The position numbers and the translations under genes were made by a program. A DNA stretch of 64,000 nt from Hymenobacter sp. PAMC 26628 (GTDB lineage: Bacteria; Bacteroidota; Bacteroidia; Cytophagales; Hymenobacteraceae). How positions within the stretch are numbered: position 1 is the stretch's first letter; each line of letters starts with the position of its first letter. Location: positions 4,526,001-4,590,000 of the forward strand of contig NZ_CP014304.1 in NCBI RefSeq assembly GCF_001562275.1, read 5' to 3'. The notes beneath the pieces were generated by a model. It was not told the origin of the DNA, made no database searches, and saw nothing but the letters and a program-made list of their open reading frames with translations. Shown here in pieces: positions 43,829-52,318 of this stretch.

Positions 43829-44767
43829 ATGAAAACGCTTTTTGCCCTCGCCGCTGCGGGCTGGCTTGCTTTTGGGTTGGCCACTGCCGGCCAGGCTCAG
43901 CCCGTTGGGCCGCCGCCCACGGCCGTCAATTTTACGTCGGAGCGCGGGGTGCCGTTTGGCCTCGTGCTCGATGGGCAGCTGCTGGCGGCCCCGGTGGTGC
44001 GCTCATTGCACCTCGACTACCTGGCCCCGGGTCAGCACTGGGCCGAGTTCAGCGTGCCTTCGGCGGCGGGCCTGCAACGCACGCGGGTGAACGTGTGGCT
44101 GGAGCCGGGCCTGGAAACCAGCTTCGTGCTAGTGCTGCGCCCGGGCCGGCCGGCGCAGCTGCGGCAAGTGAGCCGGGGCCCCATAACGCCCCGTGATTAT
44201 CCCGCCTGGGCCCCGGGCCCCGACGACTACGGCCCCGACCAGGGCCCCTATGGCGATAATGGCAACGGCAACGGCGGCAACTACGGCGGCGCTTACCCGC
44301 CCGCTGGGCCGGGCGGCTACCCCACGCCGGGCAGCTCATCCGGTTACCCGGCCCCTGGCAACCAACCCGCTTACCCGGGCCCCGGCACGTATTCAGGCCC
44401 CGGCAACGCACCTAATTACCCGGGCCCCGCTGGCCCGGGCTACGGGGCGCCAGCCCCCGGGCCCCAGTATGCGCGTCCGTTGTCCCCCCGCGACGCTGCC
44501 GACCTGGCGCAGGCCCTGAGCCGGTGCCCTTTCGACGAGCAGCGGCTTGACATTGCGCACCAAGCGCTGGAGCGCAGCAGCCTGCGCTCGGTCGAACTGG
44601 CAGCCCTGGTGCGGACGCTGACTTTCGACAAATCGCAGAAAGAGCTGGCTAAATTCGGCTACGCCCACGTGGTAGACCCGCAGAATTTTTACCGGGTGTA
44701 CGACGCTTTCACCTTTCCGACGAGCGCGCGGGAAGTGCAGCAAGCGCTGGGGCTGCCGCGCAATTAG
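43829..44767 (+). CDS. Secreted DUF4476-domain protein
   Basis: 312 residues from ATG 43829, preferred because MKTLFALAAAGWLAFGLATA is a clean signal peptide. An N-terminal ~110-residue beta domain (VNFTSERGVPFGLVLDGQLL) is followed by a Gly/Pro/Tyr-rich low-complexity repeat (GGYPTPGSSSGYPAPGN and similar). The C-terminal DUF4476 domain has CPFDEQRLDIAHQALERSSL, LTFDKSQKELAKFGYAHVVD and FYRVYDAFTF. Exported; function unknown. The Pro/Gly linker is unusually long. Confidence 0.85.
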   Translation: MKTLFALAAAGWLAFGLATAGQAQPVGPPPTAVNFTSERGVPFGLVLDGQLLAAPVVRSLHLDYLAPGQHWAEFSVPSAAGLQRTRVNVWLEPGLETSFVLVLRPGRPAQLRQVSRGPITPRDYPAWAPGPDDYGPDQGPYGDNGNGNGGNYGGAYPPAGPGGYPTPGSSSGYPAPGNQPAYPGPGTYSGPGNAPNYPGPAGPGYGAPAPGPQYARPLSPRDAADLAQALSRCPFDEQRLDIAHQALERSSLRSVELAALVRTLTFDKSQKELAKFGYAHVVDPQNFYRVYDAFTFPTSAREVQQALGLPRN

Positions 44768-44784
44768 CCCCTTGTGGGTGCTGT

Positions 44785-44836
44785 AAAAAAGGGCGGGCCG
44801 CTTCTCTACAATGAGAAGTGGCCCGCCCTTTTTTAT
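44785..44836. terminator. Bidirectional terminator between DUF4476 and DUF4293 genes
   Basis: AAAAAAGGGCGGGCC...GGCCCGCCCTTTTTT with an inner CTTCTC/GAGAAG helix; T-rich on both strands. Confidence 0.9.
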
Positions 44837-44851
44837 GGTCTTGTAGGGCCC

Positions 44852-45328
44852 CTAGCGCAGGCGGTCCATGCTGCGCACGAGGCGCTCGTCGCGGCGAATG
44901 TAGCGACTGGCCAACAGGTTGAGTACCAAGGCCAGGGTGGGCAGGTAGAAGCCGGCCAGGTAGTGGCCTTCCATTTTCACGTTCAGCAGAGCGTCGGCGC
45001 GGCTCGAATACAGGAAGGCAGCCCCCAGCGTGGCCACCACGAGCAGCAAATTGAGCGAGCATATCAGCAGCTGCACCGCGCGGCGGCGGTACTGAAAAAT
45101 GGCGTAGATGGCGGTAGCCGCCGCCGTGAGGGCCAGCGTACCGATGGGCCAGGCCGAAGCTACCAGTCCGCCCGCGTCGGGCGAGGGCCCCCGGTAGAGG
45201 TTGAAGGCCGTGAGGGTGAGGCTGGCATGGGTGAGGGGGTCGGTTTTCGTCCAGAGGGGCAGGGCGGCCACGCTCAGCATGGCCAGGGCCAGCAGCAGTA
45301 AAAACACGCTTTGGATTCTTTGTATCAT
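44852..45328 (-). CDS. DUF4293 membrane protein
   Basis: 158 residues from ATG 45328 (MIQRIQSVFLLLLALAML), which is the family's usual opening. Four membrane helices at about 5-25, 55-75, 85-105 and 120-140. Found throughout Bacteroidota, often near transcription-termination or stress genes, function unknown. Convergent with the DUF4476 gene and divergent from the thiolase gene. Confidence 0.85.
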   Translation of the reverse strand: MIQRIQSVFLLLLALAMLSVAALPLWTKTDPLTHASLTLTAFNLYRGPSPDAGGLVASAWPIGTLALTAAATAIYAIFQYRRRAVQLLICSLNLLLVVATLGAAFLYSSRADALLNVKMEGHYLAGFYLPTLALVLNLLASRYIRRDERLVRSMDRLR

Positions 45329-45422
45329 CTTTGTCGTTGTGGTTATAAGGCCGGCCTGTGTGGGGCCGGGCCGCAAATTTAGCCTGTACCGGGGGTTTCG
45401 CGCCCCTCTATTCTTCTTGCTG

Positions 45423-46625
45423 ATGCCAAGTGCTTACATCGTGGACGCGGTGCGGACCCCGATTGGAAAATTCGGCGGCGCGCTGAGCAGCGTCCGCCCC
45501 GACGACCTGGCCGCGCTCGTATTGCGCGAACTGTTGCGCCGCAATCCCACGCTCGACAAAAACGCTGTGGAAGACGTCATCATGGGCGCCGCCAACCAAG
45601 CCGGCGAAGACAACCGCAACGTGGCCCGCATGGCCGCGCTGCTGGCCGGCCTGCCCGTCACGGTGCCTGGCGTGACGGTGAACCGCCTGTGTGCCAGTGG
45701 CTTGCAGAGTATCATGGATGCTTCGCGGGCTATTAAGGCGGGCGAGGGCGACGTGTACCTGGCCGGCGGCTCGGAGAGCATGACCCGGGCCCCGTTCGTG
45801 ATGGCCAAGTCGGAAACGGCCTACGCCCGCGACTTCACGGCCCACGATACCACGCTTGGCTCGCGCTTCACCAACCCCAAGCTGAACCGGATGCACTACC
45901 CCTTCAACATGGGGCAGACGGCTGAGAACGTAGCCAAACAGTTCAACGTCAGCCGCGAAGACCAGGATGCCTTCGCCTTTGAAAGCCAGCGCAAGTACCA
46001 CCGCGCGGCTGAGAAGGGGCGCTTCCGCAAGGAAATCGTGCCGGTATTTCTGCCTCAGCCCATCGGCGACACCGCCCTGTTCGACACCGACGAGCAGCCG
46101 CGTGTTTCCACCCTGGAGAAGCTGGCTTCCCTCAAGCCCGTGTTTCAGCCCGACGGCGGCACCGTGACGGCCGGCAACTCGACCGGCATCAACGACGGCG
46201 CGGCGGCCGTGCTGATGGTGAGCGACGACGCCCTGAAACGGTACAACCTGAAGCCCATGGCGCGGGTGGTGACGTCGGCCGTGGTCGGTGTTGACCCCGC
46301 GGTAATGGGCCTGGGGCCCATTACCGCCATTCGCAAGGTGCTAGCGCGCGCCGGCCTCACGCTGGCCGACATGGACCTGATTGAGTTGAACGAAGCCTTT
46401 GCCGCTCAGACCATTGCCTGCATCCGCGAGCTAGGCATGGACACCGAAAAGATGAACGTGAACGGCGGCTCCATCGCCATCGGCCACCCGCTGGGCTCGT
46501 CGGGCTCACGCATCACGGCCACGCTGCTGCACGAAATGCAGCGCCGCGAAGGGGCCCGCTACGGCCTCGCCGCCATGTGCGTGGGCGTGGGCCAGGGCGC
46601 CGCGGTGATTTACGAGAAAGCCTGA
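45423..46625 (+). CDS. Acetyl-CoA C-acyltransferase, 3-oxoadipyl-CoA-thiolase type
   Basis: 400 residues from ATG 45423. The opening AYIVDAVRTPIGKFGGALSS and the blocks GAANQAGEDNRNVARMAALL and GGSESMTRAPFVM are those of PcaF/PaaJ-type thiolases. Nucleophile Cys90 in NRLCASG; NEAFAAQ; GGSIAIGHPLGSSGSR (His); and MCVGVGQGAAVIYE with the C-terminal catalytic Cys. Cleaves 3-oxoacyl-CoA with CoA. It may serve the last step of beta-oxidation or aromatic breakdown; no other pca/paa genes are nearby, so general fatty-acid use is more likely. Confidence 0.92.
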   Translation: MPSAYIVDAVRTPIGKFGGALSSVRPDDLAALVLRELLRRNPTLDKNAVEDVIMGAANQAGEDNRNVARMAALLAGLPVTVPGVTVNRLCASGLQSIMDASRAIKAGEGDVYLAGGSESMTRAPFVMAKSETAYARDFTAHDTTLGSRFTNPKLNRMHYPFNMGQTAENVAKQFNVSREDQDAFAFESQRKYHRAAEKGRFRKEIVPVFLPQPIGDTALFDTDEQPRVSTLEKLASLKPVFQPDGGTVTAGNSTGINDGAAAVLMVSDDALKRYNLKPMARVVTSAVVGVDPAVMGLGPITAIRKVLARAGLTLADMDLIELNEAFAAQTIACIRELGMDTEKMNVNGGSIAIGHPLGSSGSRITATLLHEMQRREGARYGLAAMCVGVGQGAAVIYEKA

Positions 46626-46643
46626 TTCATTTAACAGGTAGCA

Positions 46644-46714
46644 ATTAACATTTAACAGGTTCTTGCCGGCTGCTAATTGATTGACCAGCCGGATAAAGCC
46701 TGTTAAATGTTAAT
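46644..46714. repeat. Long inverted repeat between thiolase and truA genes
   Basis: ATTAACATTTAACAGG (46644-46659) pairs exactly with CCTGTTAAATGTTAAT (46699-46714), with an inner GCCGGCT/AGCCGG helix. A third partial word ATTTAACAGGTAGCAATTAA precedes it at 46628. Confidence 0.85.
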
Positions 46715-46735
46715 CGATAATTGTTGGATGACCCC

Positions 46736-47491
46736 ATGAGATATTTCCTTCACCTCGCCTACGACGGCACGGCGTACTCCGGCTGGCAGGTGCAGCCCAA
46801 TGCCCCCACCGTGCAAGCGGCCCTCAACGGGGCCCTGGCCAAGGTGTTGCGCCAGTCCATCAGCACCCTCGGCAGTGGGCGCACCGACGCGGGCGTGCAC
46901 GCCCGCCACCAAGTGGCCCACTTCGACGCTGAGTTGCCGGCCGGCATGGACGAGGCCCTGCTGCTCTACCGCCTGCGCCGCACCCTGCCTGCTGATGTTG
47001 CCCCGTTGCGCCTGCACCCGGTGCCCCCGTCAGCCAACGCGCGCTTCGACGCCGACGCCCGCACTTACGAGTATTTTCTGCTGAGTGCGCCCGACCCGTT
47101 TCGGCGCGACCAGGCCCTGTACCTCGACCGGGGCCCCGACGTGGGCCTGATGAACGCCGCCGCCGCCCACTTGGTGGGGCAGTTCGATTTCACCACGTTT
47201 TCGAAAGCCAAAGGGGCTGAAACGCACTACGTGTGCCGCTGCACCGAGGCAGCCTGGCACCCCGTGCCGGGTGGCTGGGTGTTCCGCATCCGGGCCAATC
47301 GCTTCGTGCGCGGTATGGTGCGGCTGGTGGTGGGCACGCTGCTCGACGTGGGCCGCGGCAAGCACACGCCGGCGCAGTTCCAGCAGCTGCTGTGGGCCCA
47401 GCGGCGGGTAGCAGCCGGCACGGCGGCCCCGGCCCAAGGGCTATTTCTGAGCCGCGTGGAGTACGCGCCGGGGCTGACCCCCGGGGAGTAG
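46736..47491 (+). CDS. truA: tRNA pseudouridine synthase A
   Basis: 251 residues from ATG 46736. Catalytic Asp in SGRTDAGVHARHQV, early motif YFLHLAYDGTAYSGWQVQPN, and a C-terminal RIRANRFVRGMVRLVVGTLL (RNA-binding signature). Modifies positions 38-40 of tRNA anticodon stems. Length is standard. Downstream of the 46.6-kb hairpin and 61 bases before the ABC exporter. Confidence 0.96.
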   Translation: MRYFLHLAYDGTAYSGWQVQPNAPTVQAALNGALAKVLRQSISTLGSGRTDAGVHARHQVAHFDAELPAGMDEALLLYRLRRTLPADVAPLRLHPVPPSANARFDADARTYEYFLLSAPDPFRRDQALYLDRGPDVGLMNAAAAHLVGQFDFTTFSKAKGAETHYVCRCTEAAWHPVPGGWVFRIRANRFVRGMVRLVVGTLLDVGRGKHTPAQFQQLLWAQRRVAAGTAAPAQGLFLSRVEYAPGLTPGE

Positions 47492-47552
47492 CGCCGCTGG
47501 GGCCCCAACAAAAATGCCGGCAACAATTTCGGCCGCCCGACCTTTGTAGCCT

Positions 47553-49340
47553 ATGCAACCCCAACCCGCTACTTCCGCTACCAAAACCGGCCAGGTGTTT
47601 GACTGGCAAGTGCTGCGCCGCCTGCTCAGCTACGTGCAGCCTTACCGCGGCGTGTTCATCGGCCTGATTGTGCTGACCGTTGCCACGGCCGCGCTGGGCA
47701 CCCTGCGGCCCTTCCTGATCCAAAAGATGGTGGACGTGAGCATTGAGCAGGGCGACCGCACCGGCCTGAACCACATGTTTTTGTGGCTACTGGGCCTGCT
47801 GGTGGCCCACGCCGGCGTCAGCTACTTGCAGACGTACTACGGCGGCTGGCTGGGCCAGTACATCGTGCGCGACATCCGCACCGACCTCTACCGCCACCTA
47901 CTGGGCCTGAAGCTGAGCTTTTTTGACCGCACGCCCATCGGCGTGCTCGTGACGCGCAACATCTCGGACGTGGAAACGCTGTCCGACGTGTTCAGCGAGG
48001 GGCTGGCGGCGATGGTGGGCGACATCCTGCAAATCCTGTTCATCATGGCGTTTATGTTCTACATTGATTGGCGGCTGACGTTGGTGAGCTTGTCGGTGAT
48101 TCCGCCGCTGCTCTTCTCCACTTACGTGTTCAAGGAGAAGGTGAAAGTGTCGTTTCAGGACGTGCGCAACGCCGTGGCCAAGCTCAATTCCTTCGTGCAG
48201 GAGCACCTGACGGGCATGAGCGTGGTGCAGATTTTCGGCAACGAGCAGCGCGAGTTCAAGAAGTTTGAGAAGATAAACCGCGAGCACACCGACGCCAACA
48301 TCCGCTCGGTGCTGTACTACTCGGTGTACTACCCGGTGGCCGAGGTGCTGGGGGCCATCGGCGTGGGCCTGCTGGTTTGGTACGCGGCCCAGGGCCAGAT
48401 CGAGGGCACCATTTCCAAGGGGGCCCTCATTGCGTTCATCATGTACAACGCGCTGTTTTTTAGACCTATCCGCCAGATTGCTGACCGCTTCAACACCCTG
48501 CAACTGGGTCTGGTGAGCACCGAGCGCCTGCTGAAACTGCTCGACAGCGACGACCTGGTGGCCACTACCGGCAACTACGTGCCCGCCGCGCCACTGGAAG
48601 GCGACGTGCGCTTCGACCACGTGAAATTTGCCTACAACCCGCCCGAGTGGGTGCTGAAGAATATCAGCTTCCACGCCAAGCCGGGCCAAACCATTGCCTT
48701 CGTGGGGGCCACCGGGGCAGGCAAAACCAGCATCATTAACCTGCTGAGCCGGTTTTACGACATCCAGGAAGGGAGCATTTTGGTGGACGGGCGCGACCTG
48801 CGCGACTACGACCTGAGCGTGCTGCGCCGCCAGATTGGCGTGGTGCTGCAAGACGTGTTCCTGTTTGCGGGCAGCATCCGCGACAACATCACGCTGGGCA
48901 ACCAGGAAATCGGCGACGCCCAGATTTGGGAGGCGGCCGACCTCGTAGGGGCCCGACGCTTCATGGAGCGCCTACCCGGGGCCCTGGATTACCCCGTGAT
49001 GGAGCGCGGCGCCACGCTCTCAGTGGGCCAGCGGCAGCTCATCAGCTTCGTGCGAGCCCTGGTGTACCAGCCCCGCGTAATTGTGCTCGACGAGGCCACG
49101 TCGTCGGTCGATTCCGAGACGGAAGAAATGATCCAGAACGCCATCGAGAAGCTGATGCAGGGGCGCACCTCGCTCGTCATCGCCCACCGTTTGAGCACCA
49201 TCCAGAAAGCCGACCAGATCATCGTGCTCGACAAGGGCGAAATTAAGGAAGTGGGCACCCACGAGGAACTGCTACGCCTCGAAAACGGCTACTATGCCCA
49301 GCTCTACCGCATGCAGTACGCAATGGGCGAGGCCAGCTAA
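47553..49340 (+). CDS. MsbA-like ABC exporter (fused permease/ATPase)
   Basis: 595 residues: six membrane helices in the first ~320 residues (VFIGLIVLTVATAALGTL first), then the nucleotide-binding domain with Walker A GATGAGKTS, Q loop GVVLQDVFLF, signature LSVGQRQL, Walker B VIVLDEATSSVD and H loop AHRLST. Homodimeric exporter of lipids, drugs or peptides. The DVETLSDVFSEGLAAMVGD coupling region matches lipid-A-type and multidrug exporters. Its stop overlaps the convergent membrane-protein gene by four bases. Confidence 0.93.
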   Translation: MQPQPATSATKTGQVFDWQVLRRLLSYVQPYRGVFIGLIVLTVATAALGTLRPFLIQKMVDVSIEQGDRTGLNHMFLWLLGLLVAHAGVSYLQTYYGGWLGQYIVRDIRTDLYRHLLGLKLSFFDRTPIGVLVTRNISDVETLSDVFSEGLAAMVGDILQILFIMAFMFYIDWRLTLVSLSVIPPLLFSTYVFKEKVKVSFQDVRNAVAKLNSFVQEHLTGMSVVQIFGNEQREFKKFEKINREHTDANIRSVLYYSVYYPVAEVLGAIGVGLLVWYAAQGQIEGTISKGALIAFIMYNALFFRPIRQIADRFNTLQLGLVSTERLLKLLDSDDLVATTGNYVPAAPLEGDVRFDHVKFAYNPPEWVLKNISFHAKPGQTIAFVGATGAGKTSIINLLSRFYDIQEGSILVDGRDLRDYDLSVLRRQIGVVLQDVFLFAGSIRDNITLGNQEIGDAQIWEAADLVGARRFMERLPGALDYPVMERGATLSVGQRQLISFVRALVYQPRVIVLDEATSSVDSETEEMIQNAIEKLMQGRTSLVIAHRLSTIQKADQIIVLDKGEIKEVGTHEELLRLENGYYAQLYRMQYAMGEAS

Positions 49341-50023
49341 GGGGTGGGAGTTTGGGTGATCGGCGCGGTGGGCACGGCGGCCGGAGCATTCATTATTCCA
49401 TTTTTAATAAGCAAGGGCCGCGCTATTTGGTTGAATACCATCCAAATAGCAAAAAATATTACTAGGGGCATCAACCAACTGCGGCTGCGGTATTCTTGGG
49501 TACCGATGTAGCGAGGCCAAAACCACGCAAGGTAAGTTAGTAGCCCAACCACGTTGAACGCCAGGGATAATAAAGCAGGAATCAACAGATTGCCGCTGAA
49601 TTGCGCCAAAGCCCAACTTATTGTATAGCCGCTGACGAACGAGAAGGCTAAGATGAACAAGATCAAGCGCGCCAGCGCCTCTGGACGGCGCAGGCGGTGC
49701 AGGTTGATACCCAGCAAGACGCCGCCCATCAGCAGCGAAAACATTGAGAATAGCACTACCGCCCCTTGGGAGTATAACTCGGGGCCGTCGAGGGCAACCG
49801 GAAGTTGGGCCGCGACGGCTCCGGAGTCGGCAGCGCGCTGCTGGGCCACGGCGGTTTCGAGGCCGGGGCGCAGGGCGTCTTCCTCGGGGGCGGGCTGGCC
49901 GCGGCGGCGCAGCTCGGCCAGGGCAGCCAGCACGGCATCGTCGCGGTACTGGGCGTAGCCGCTCACGTATTGGTGCAACTCGGCCAAGCTCTTGGCCTGC
50001 ATTTTAGCCGCGTAGTCTTCCAT
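49337..50023 (-). CDS. Membrane protein of unknown function with helical N-terminus
   Basis: 228 residues. Residues 1-75 form a soluble helical unit (KSLAELHQYVSGYAQYRDDA, LAALAELRRRG), followed by four membrane helices (VVLFSMFSLLMGGVLLGI; LILFILAFSFVSGYTI; LLSLAFNVVGLLTYLAWF; LVIFFAIWMVFNQIA) and a Pro/Thr tail. Codon use in the membrane part is noticeably less GC-rich than neighbours. No known family. Confidence 0.7.
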   Translation of the reverse strand: MEDYAAKMQAKSLAELHQYVSGYAQYRDDAVLAALAELRRRGQPAPEEDALRPGLETAVAQQRAADSGAVAAQLPVALDGPELYSQGAVVLFSMFSLLMGGVLLGINLHRLRRPEALARLILFILAFSFVSGYTISWALAQFSGNLLIPALLSLAFNVVGLLTYLAWFWPRYIGTQEYRSRSWLMPLVIFFAIWMVFNQIARPLLIKNGIMNAPAAVPTAPITQTPTP

Positions 50024-50102
50024 CGGTTATCAAGTATTGGCTGAAGTACGGCGAACGCGGCAAAAAAGTGCCAGTTGCCCGCCGTTGCCGCGGCCTGGGG
50101 CT

Positions 50103-51386
50103 CTAGCCGGCGGCAAAAAAATCGTGCATTGCCGTCCCGGCCCGCCGCACGTCCTCAAACGAATTATAGAGCGGCACGGGCGAAAGGCGAATCACATTCG
50201 GTTCGCGCCAGTCGGCCACCACGCCCCGGGCGGCCAGGTAGTCGAACAGCTCGCGCCCGCGCCGGTGCACCAGCACCGAAAGCTGGCAACCGCGCTGGGC
50301 AGGGTCGGCGGGGGTGATGATTTCGAGCTGGTCGGCGGGCAAGGCCAGGGCCCTAATCAGGCTTTCGAGGTAGGCGGTGAGCGGCTCGCTTTTGGCGCGC
50401 AGCGCGGCCATGCCCCCGGCGCGGGCCACCACGTCGAGGCTGGCGCGCAACGGGGCCAGCAGCAGCACCGGCGAGTTCGACAGCAGCCAGCCGTCGGCGC
50501 CCGGCGTGGGGCGGAAGCCTTTTTTCATCTGAAACCGCTCGGCCGGCTCCTGGCCCCACCAGCCGGCGAGGCGCAGCAGGTCGGGCCGGTTCGCAAACCG
50601 CTCGTGCACGTAGGCCCCCGCAATGCCGCCGGGCCCCGAGTTGAGGTACTTGTAGGTGCACCAGCAAGCAAAGTCCACGTCCCAATCGTGCAGGTGCAGC
50701 GGCACGTTACCGGCGGCGTGGGCCAGGTCGAAGCCCACGGTGGCGCCTACCGCGTGCCCGGCGGCCGTGACGGCGGCCATGTCGAATACCTGCCCGGTGT
50801 AGTAGTTGAGGCCCCCCAGCAGCACGGTGGCGAGCGAGTCGCCCAACTCGGCAATTTTGGCGGTAATATCTTCTGTGCGCAGCGTGTGCTCGCCGGGGCG
50901 GGGCACCAGCTCCACAATGGCGTCGTCGGGGTCGAGGCCGTGCAAGCGGGCCTGGGTTTCGAGGGCGTACTGGTCGGAGGGGAAGGCGCCGCCTTCCATC
51001 AATACCTTATAGCGGGTGGCGGTGGGGCGGTAGAACGATACCAGCAGCAGGTGCAGGTTCACGCTCAGGCCGTTCATAATCACCACTTCGTGCGGCAGGG
51101 CCCCCACCACCGGCGCGCTGGCCTCGGCCAGGGCCCCGTGGGAGTGCATCCAGGGCGCGGCACCGTGGAAGTGGCCCTCCACGGCCAGCTCGGCCCAGTT
51201 GGTCAGCTCGGCGTCGAGGGCGGCGCGGGTGGCCTTGGGCTGCAAGCCCAGCGAGTTGCCGCAGAAGTAGGCCACCGGCTGGCCGTCGGGCCCGTTGGGA
51301 AACAGGAATTCGGAGCGAAAAGCAGCCAGCGGGTCGGCCGCGTCGAGGGCGGCGGCGTGGGTGGGGTCGAGGAGCGCGGAGGACAT
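50103..51386 (-). CDS. kynU: Kynureninase
   Basis: 427 residues from ATG 51386 (earlier frame extension is not conserved). PLP-dependent fold-type I enzyme: YFCGNSLGLQPKATRAAL, the PLP-phosphate region, FDLAHAAGNVPL, and CWCTYKYLNSGPGGIAGAYV with the Schiff-base Lys. Splits 3-hydroxykynurenine to 3-hydroxyanthranilate and alanine. The next enzyme, 3-hydroxyanthranilate dioxygenase, is encoded 302 bases upstream on the same strand. Together they lie on the tryptophan-to-quinolinate (NAD) route. Confidence 0.95.
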   Translation of the reverse strand: MSSALLDPTHAAALDAADPLAAFRSEFLFPNGPDGQPVAYFCGNSLGLQPKATRAALDAELTNWAELAVEGHFHGAAPWMHSHGALAEASAPVVGALPHEVVIMNGLSVNLHLLLVSFYRPTATRYKVLMEGGAFPSDQYALETQARLHGLDPDDAIVELVPRPGEHTLRTEDITAKIAELGDSLATVLLGGLNYYTGQVFDMAAVTAAGHAVGATVGFDLAHAAGNVPLHLHDWDVDFACWCTYKYLNSGPGGIAGAYVHERFANRPDLLRLAGWWGQEPAERFQMKKGFRPTPGADGWLLSNSPVLLLAPLRASLDVVARAGGMAALRAKSEPLTAYLESLIRALALPADQLEIITPADPAQRGCQLSVLVHRRGRELFDYLAARGVVADWREPNVIRLSPVPLYNSFEDVRRAGTAMHDFFAAG

Positions 51387-51687
51387 ACCCAAAGGTACGG
51401 CCGGGGCCCCCGGCCGGGTTGCCCACCCCATAATAACGTGGGCGCTACCGCCGCGCGGCCGCTCCGGCTGGGCCGGCACCAGGGCCGTTTACAGCGGTTG
51501 CCAAATATTTGTAATGGGCCCTGTGTATAGGGAGAGGCACTCCGTTTAATGCTCGCCCGGCAACGGAGTACCGCTCCGTTCTACAACCGTTCGCTGGTTA
51601 ACCATGTACGAACCTGAGAACCGCTCTAACGAAGCAACGATTACCGGGCATCTGGCGAAAAGCCGGCCGCCCGGCCCGGCGGGGGCC
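51387..51687. other. Gene-free spacer between dioxygenase and kynureninase genes
   Basis: No gene supported. A short hairpin AACGGAG-TACCG-CTCCGTT sits near 51563-51581 and a GGCCGCCCGGCC-type GC block near 51663; the dioxygenase may terminate here, so kynU probably has its own promoter. Confidence 0.45.
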
Positions 51688-52221
51688 CTACTGCGCTAGG
51701 GCCGGGGCGGGCGCTTCGAGGTAGGTGCCGCACACTTGGCAGGTGCGCAGGGCGTCGTCGGCCCAAAAGCGGTTCATGATGGGCGGCAGCTGGGCCACGA
51801 TGTCGGTGATTTCGGCGAACTCCTCGTGCAGCTTGTTGCCGCAGTTTTCGCAGTACCACTGGAAGCCGTCCAGCTCGCCGGGGGCCCGGTAGCGCTCCAG
51901 CACCAGGCCCACGCCGCCGGCCGGCCGGCGCGGCGAGTGCGGCGTGTTGGGCGGCAGCAGGAACATGTCGCCGGGCCCGATTTCCAGGTCCACGGGCTGG
52001 CCGTCGTCGATGATTTTCAGTGTCATCGAGCCCTCGATTTGCAAAAACAGCTCCTCGCCCGCGTCCACGTGGTAGTCTTTACGGGCGTTGGGGCCCCCAA
52101 CCACCATCACGATAAAATCCTGGTTATCCTTGAATACCTGCTGGTTGCCCACCGGCGGCTTCAGCAGGTGGCGGTGTTCGTCGATCCACTTTTGGAAGTT
52201 GAAGGGGCGGGCGATGGGCAT
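51688..52221 (-). CDS. nbaC: 3-Hydroxyanthranilate 3,4-dioxygenase
   Basis: 177 residues. Cupin with the Fe(II) ligands in DYHVDAGEELFLQIEG (His, Glu) and PPNTPHSPRRPAGG (second His). A C-terminal rubredoxin-like site CENCGNKLHEEF ... CQVCGTYLEAP is typical of the longer bacterial form. It opens the ring of 3-hydroxyanthranilate to the quinolinate precursor. Complete and of normal length. Confidence 0.95.
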   Translation of the reverse strand: MPIARPFNFQKWIDEHRHLLKPPVGNQQVFKDNQDFIVMVVGGPNARKDYHVDAGEELFLQIEGSMTLKIIDDGQPVDLEIGPGDMFLLPPNTPHSPRRPAGGVGLVLERYRAPGELDGFQWYCENCGNKLHEEFAEITDIVAQLPPIMNRFWADDALRTCQVCGTYLEAPAPALAQ

Positions 52222-52318
52222 GGCGGCGGGCGTGAAAGTGGTGGGGCAAAGCTAGCTACTACCGCCGGCCTACTTTTGTTGGGGCCCCGTGCGCCCGGAC
52301 CCTCTCTGCCACGTCTTC

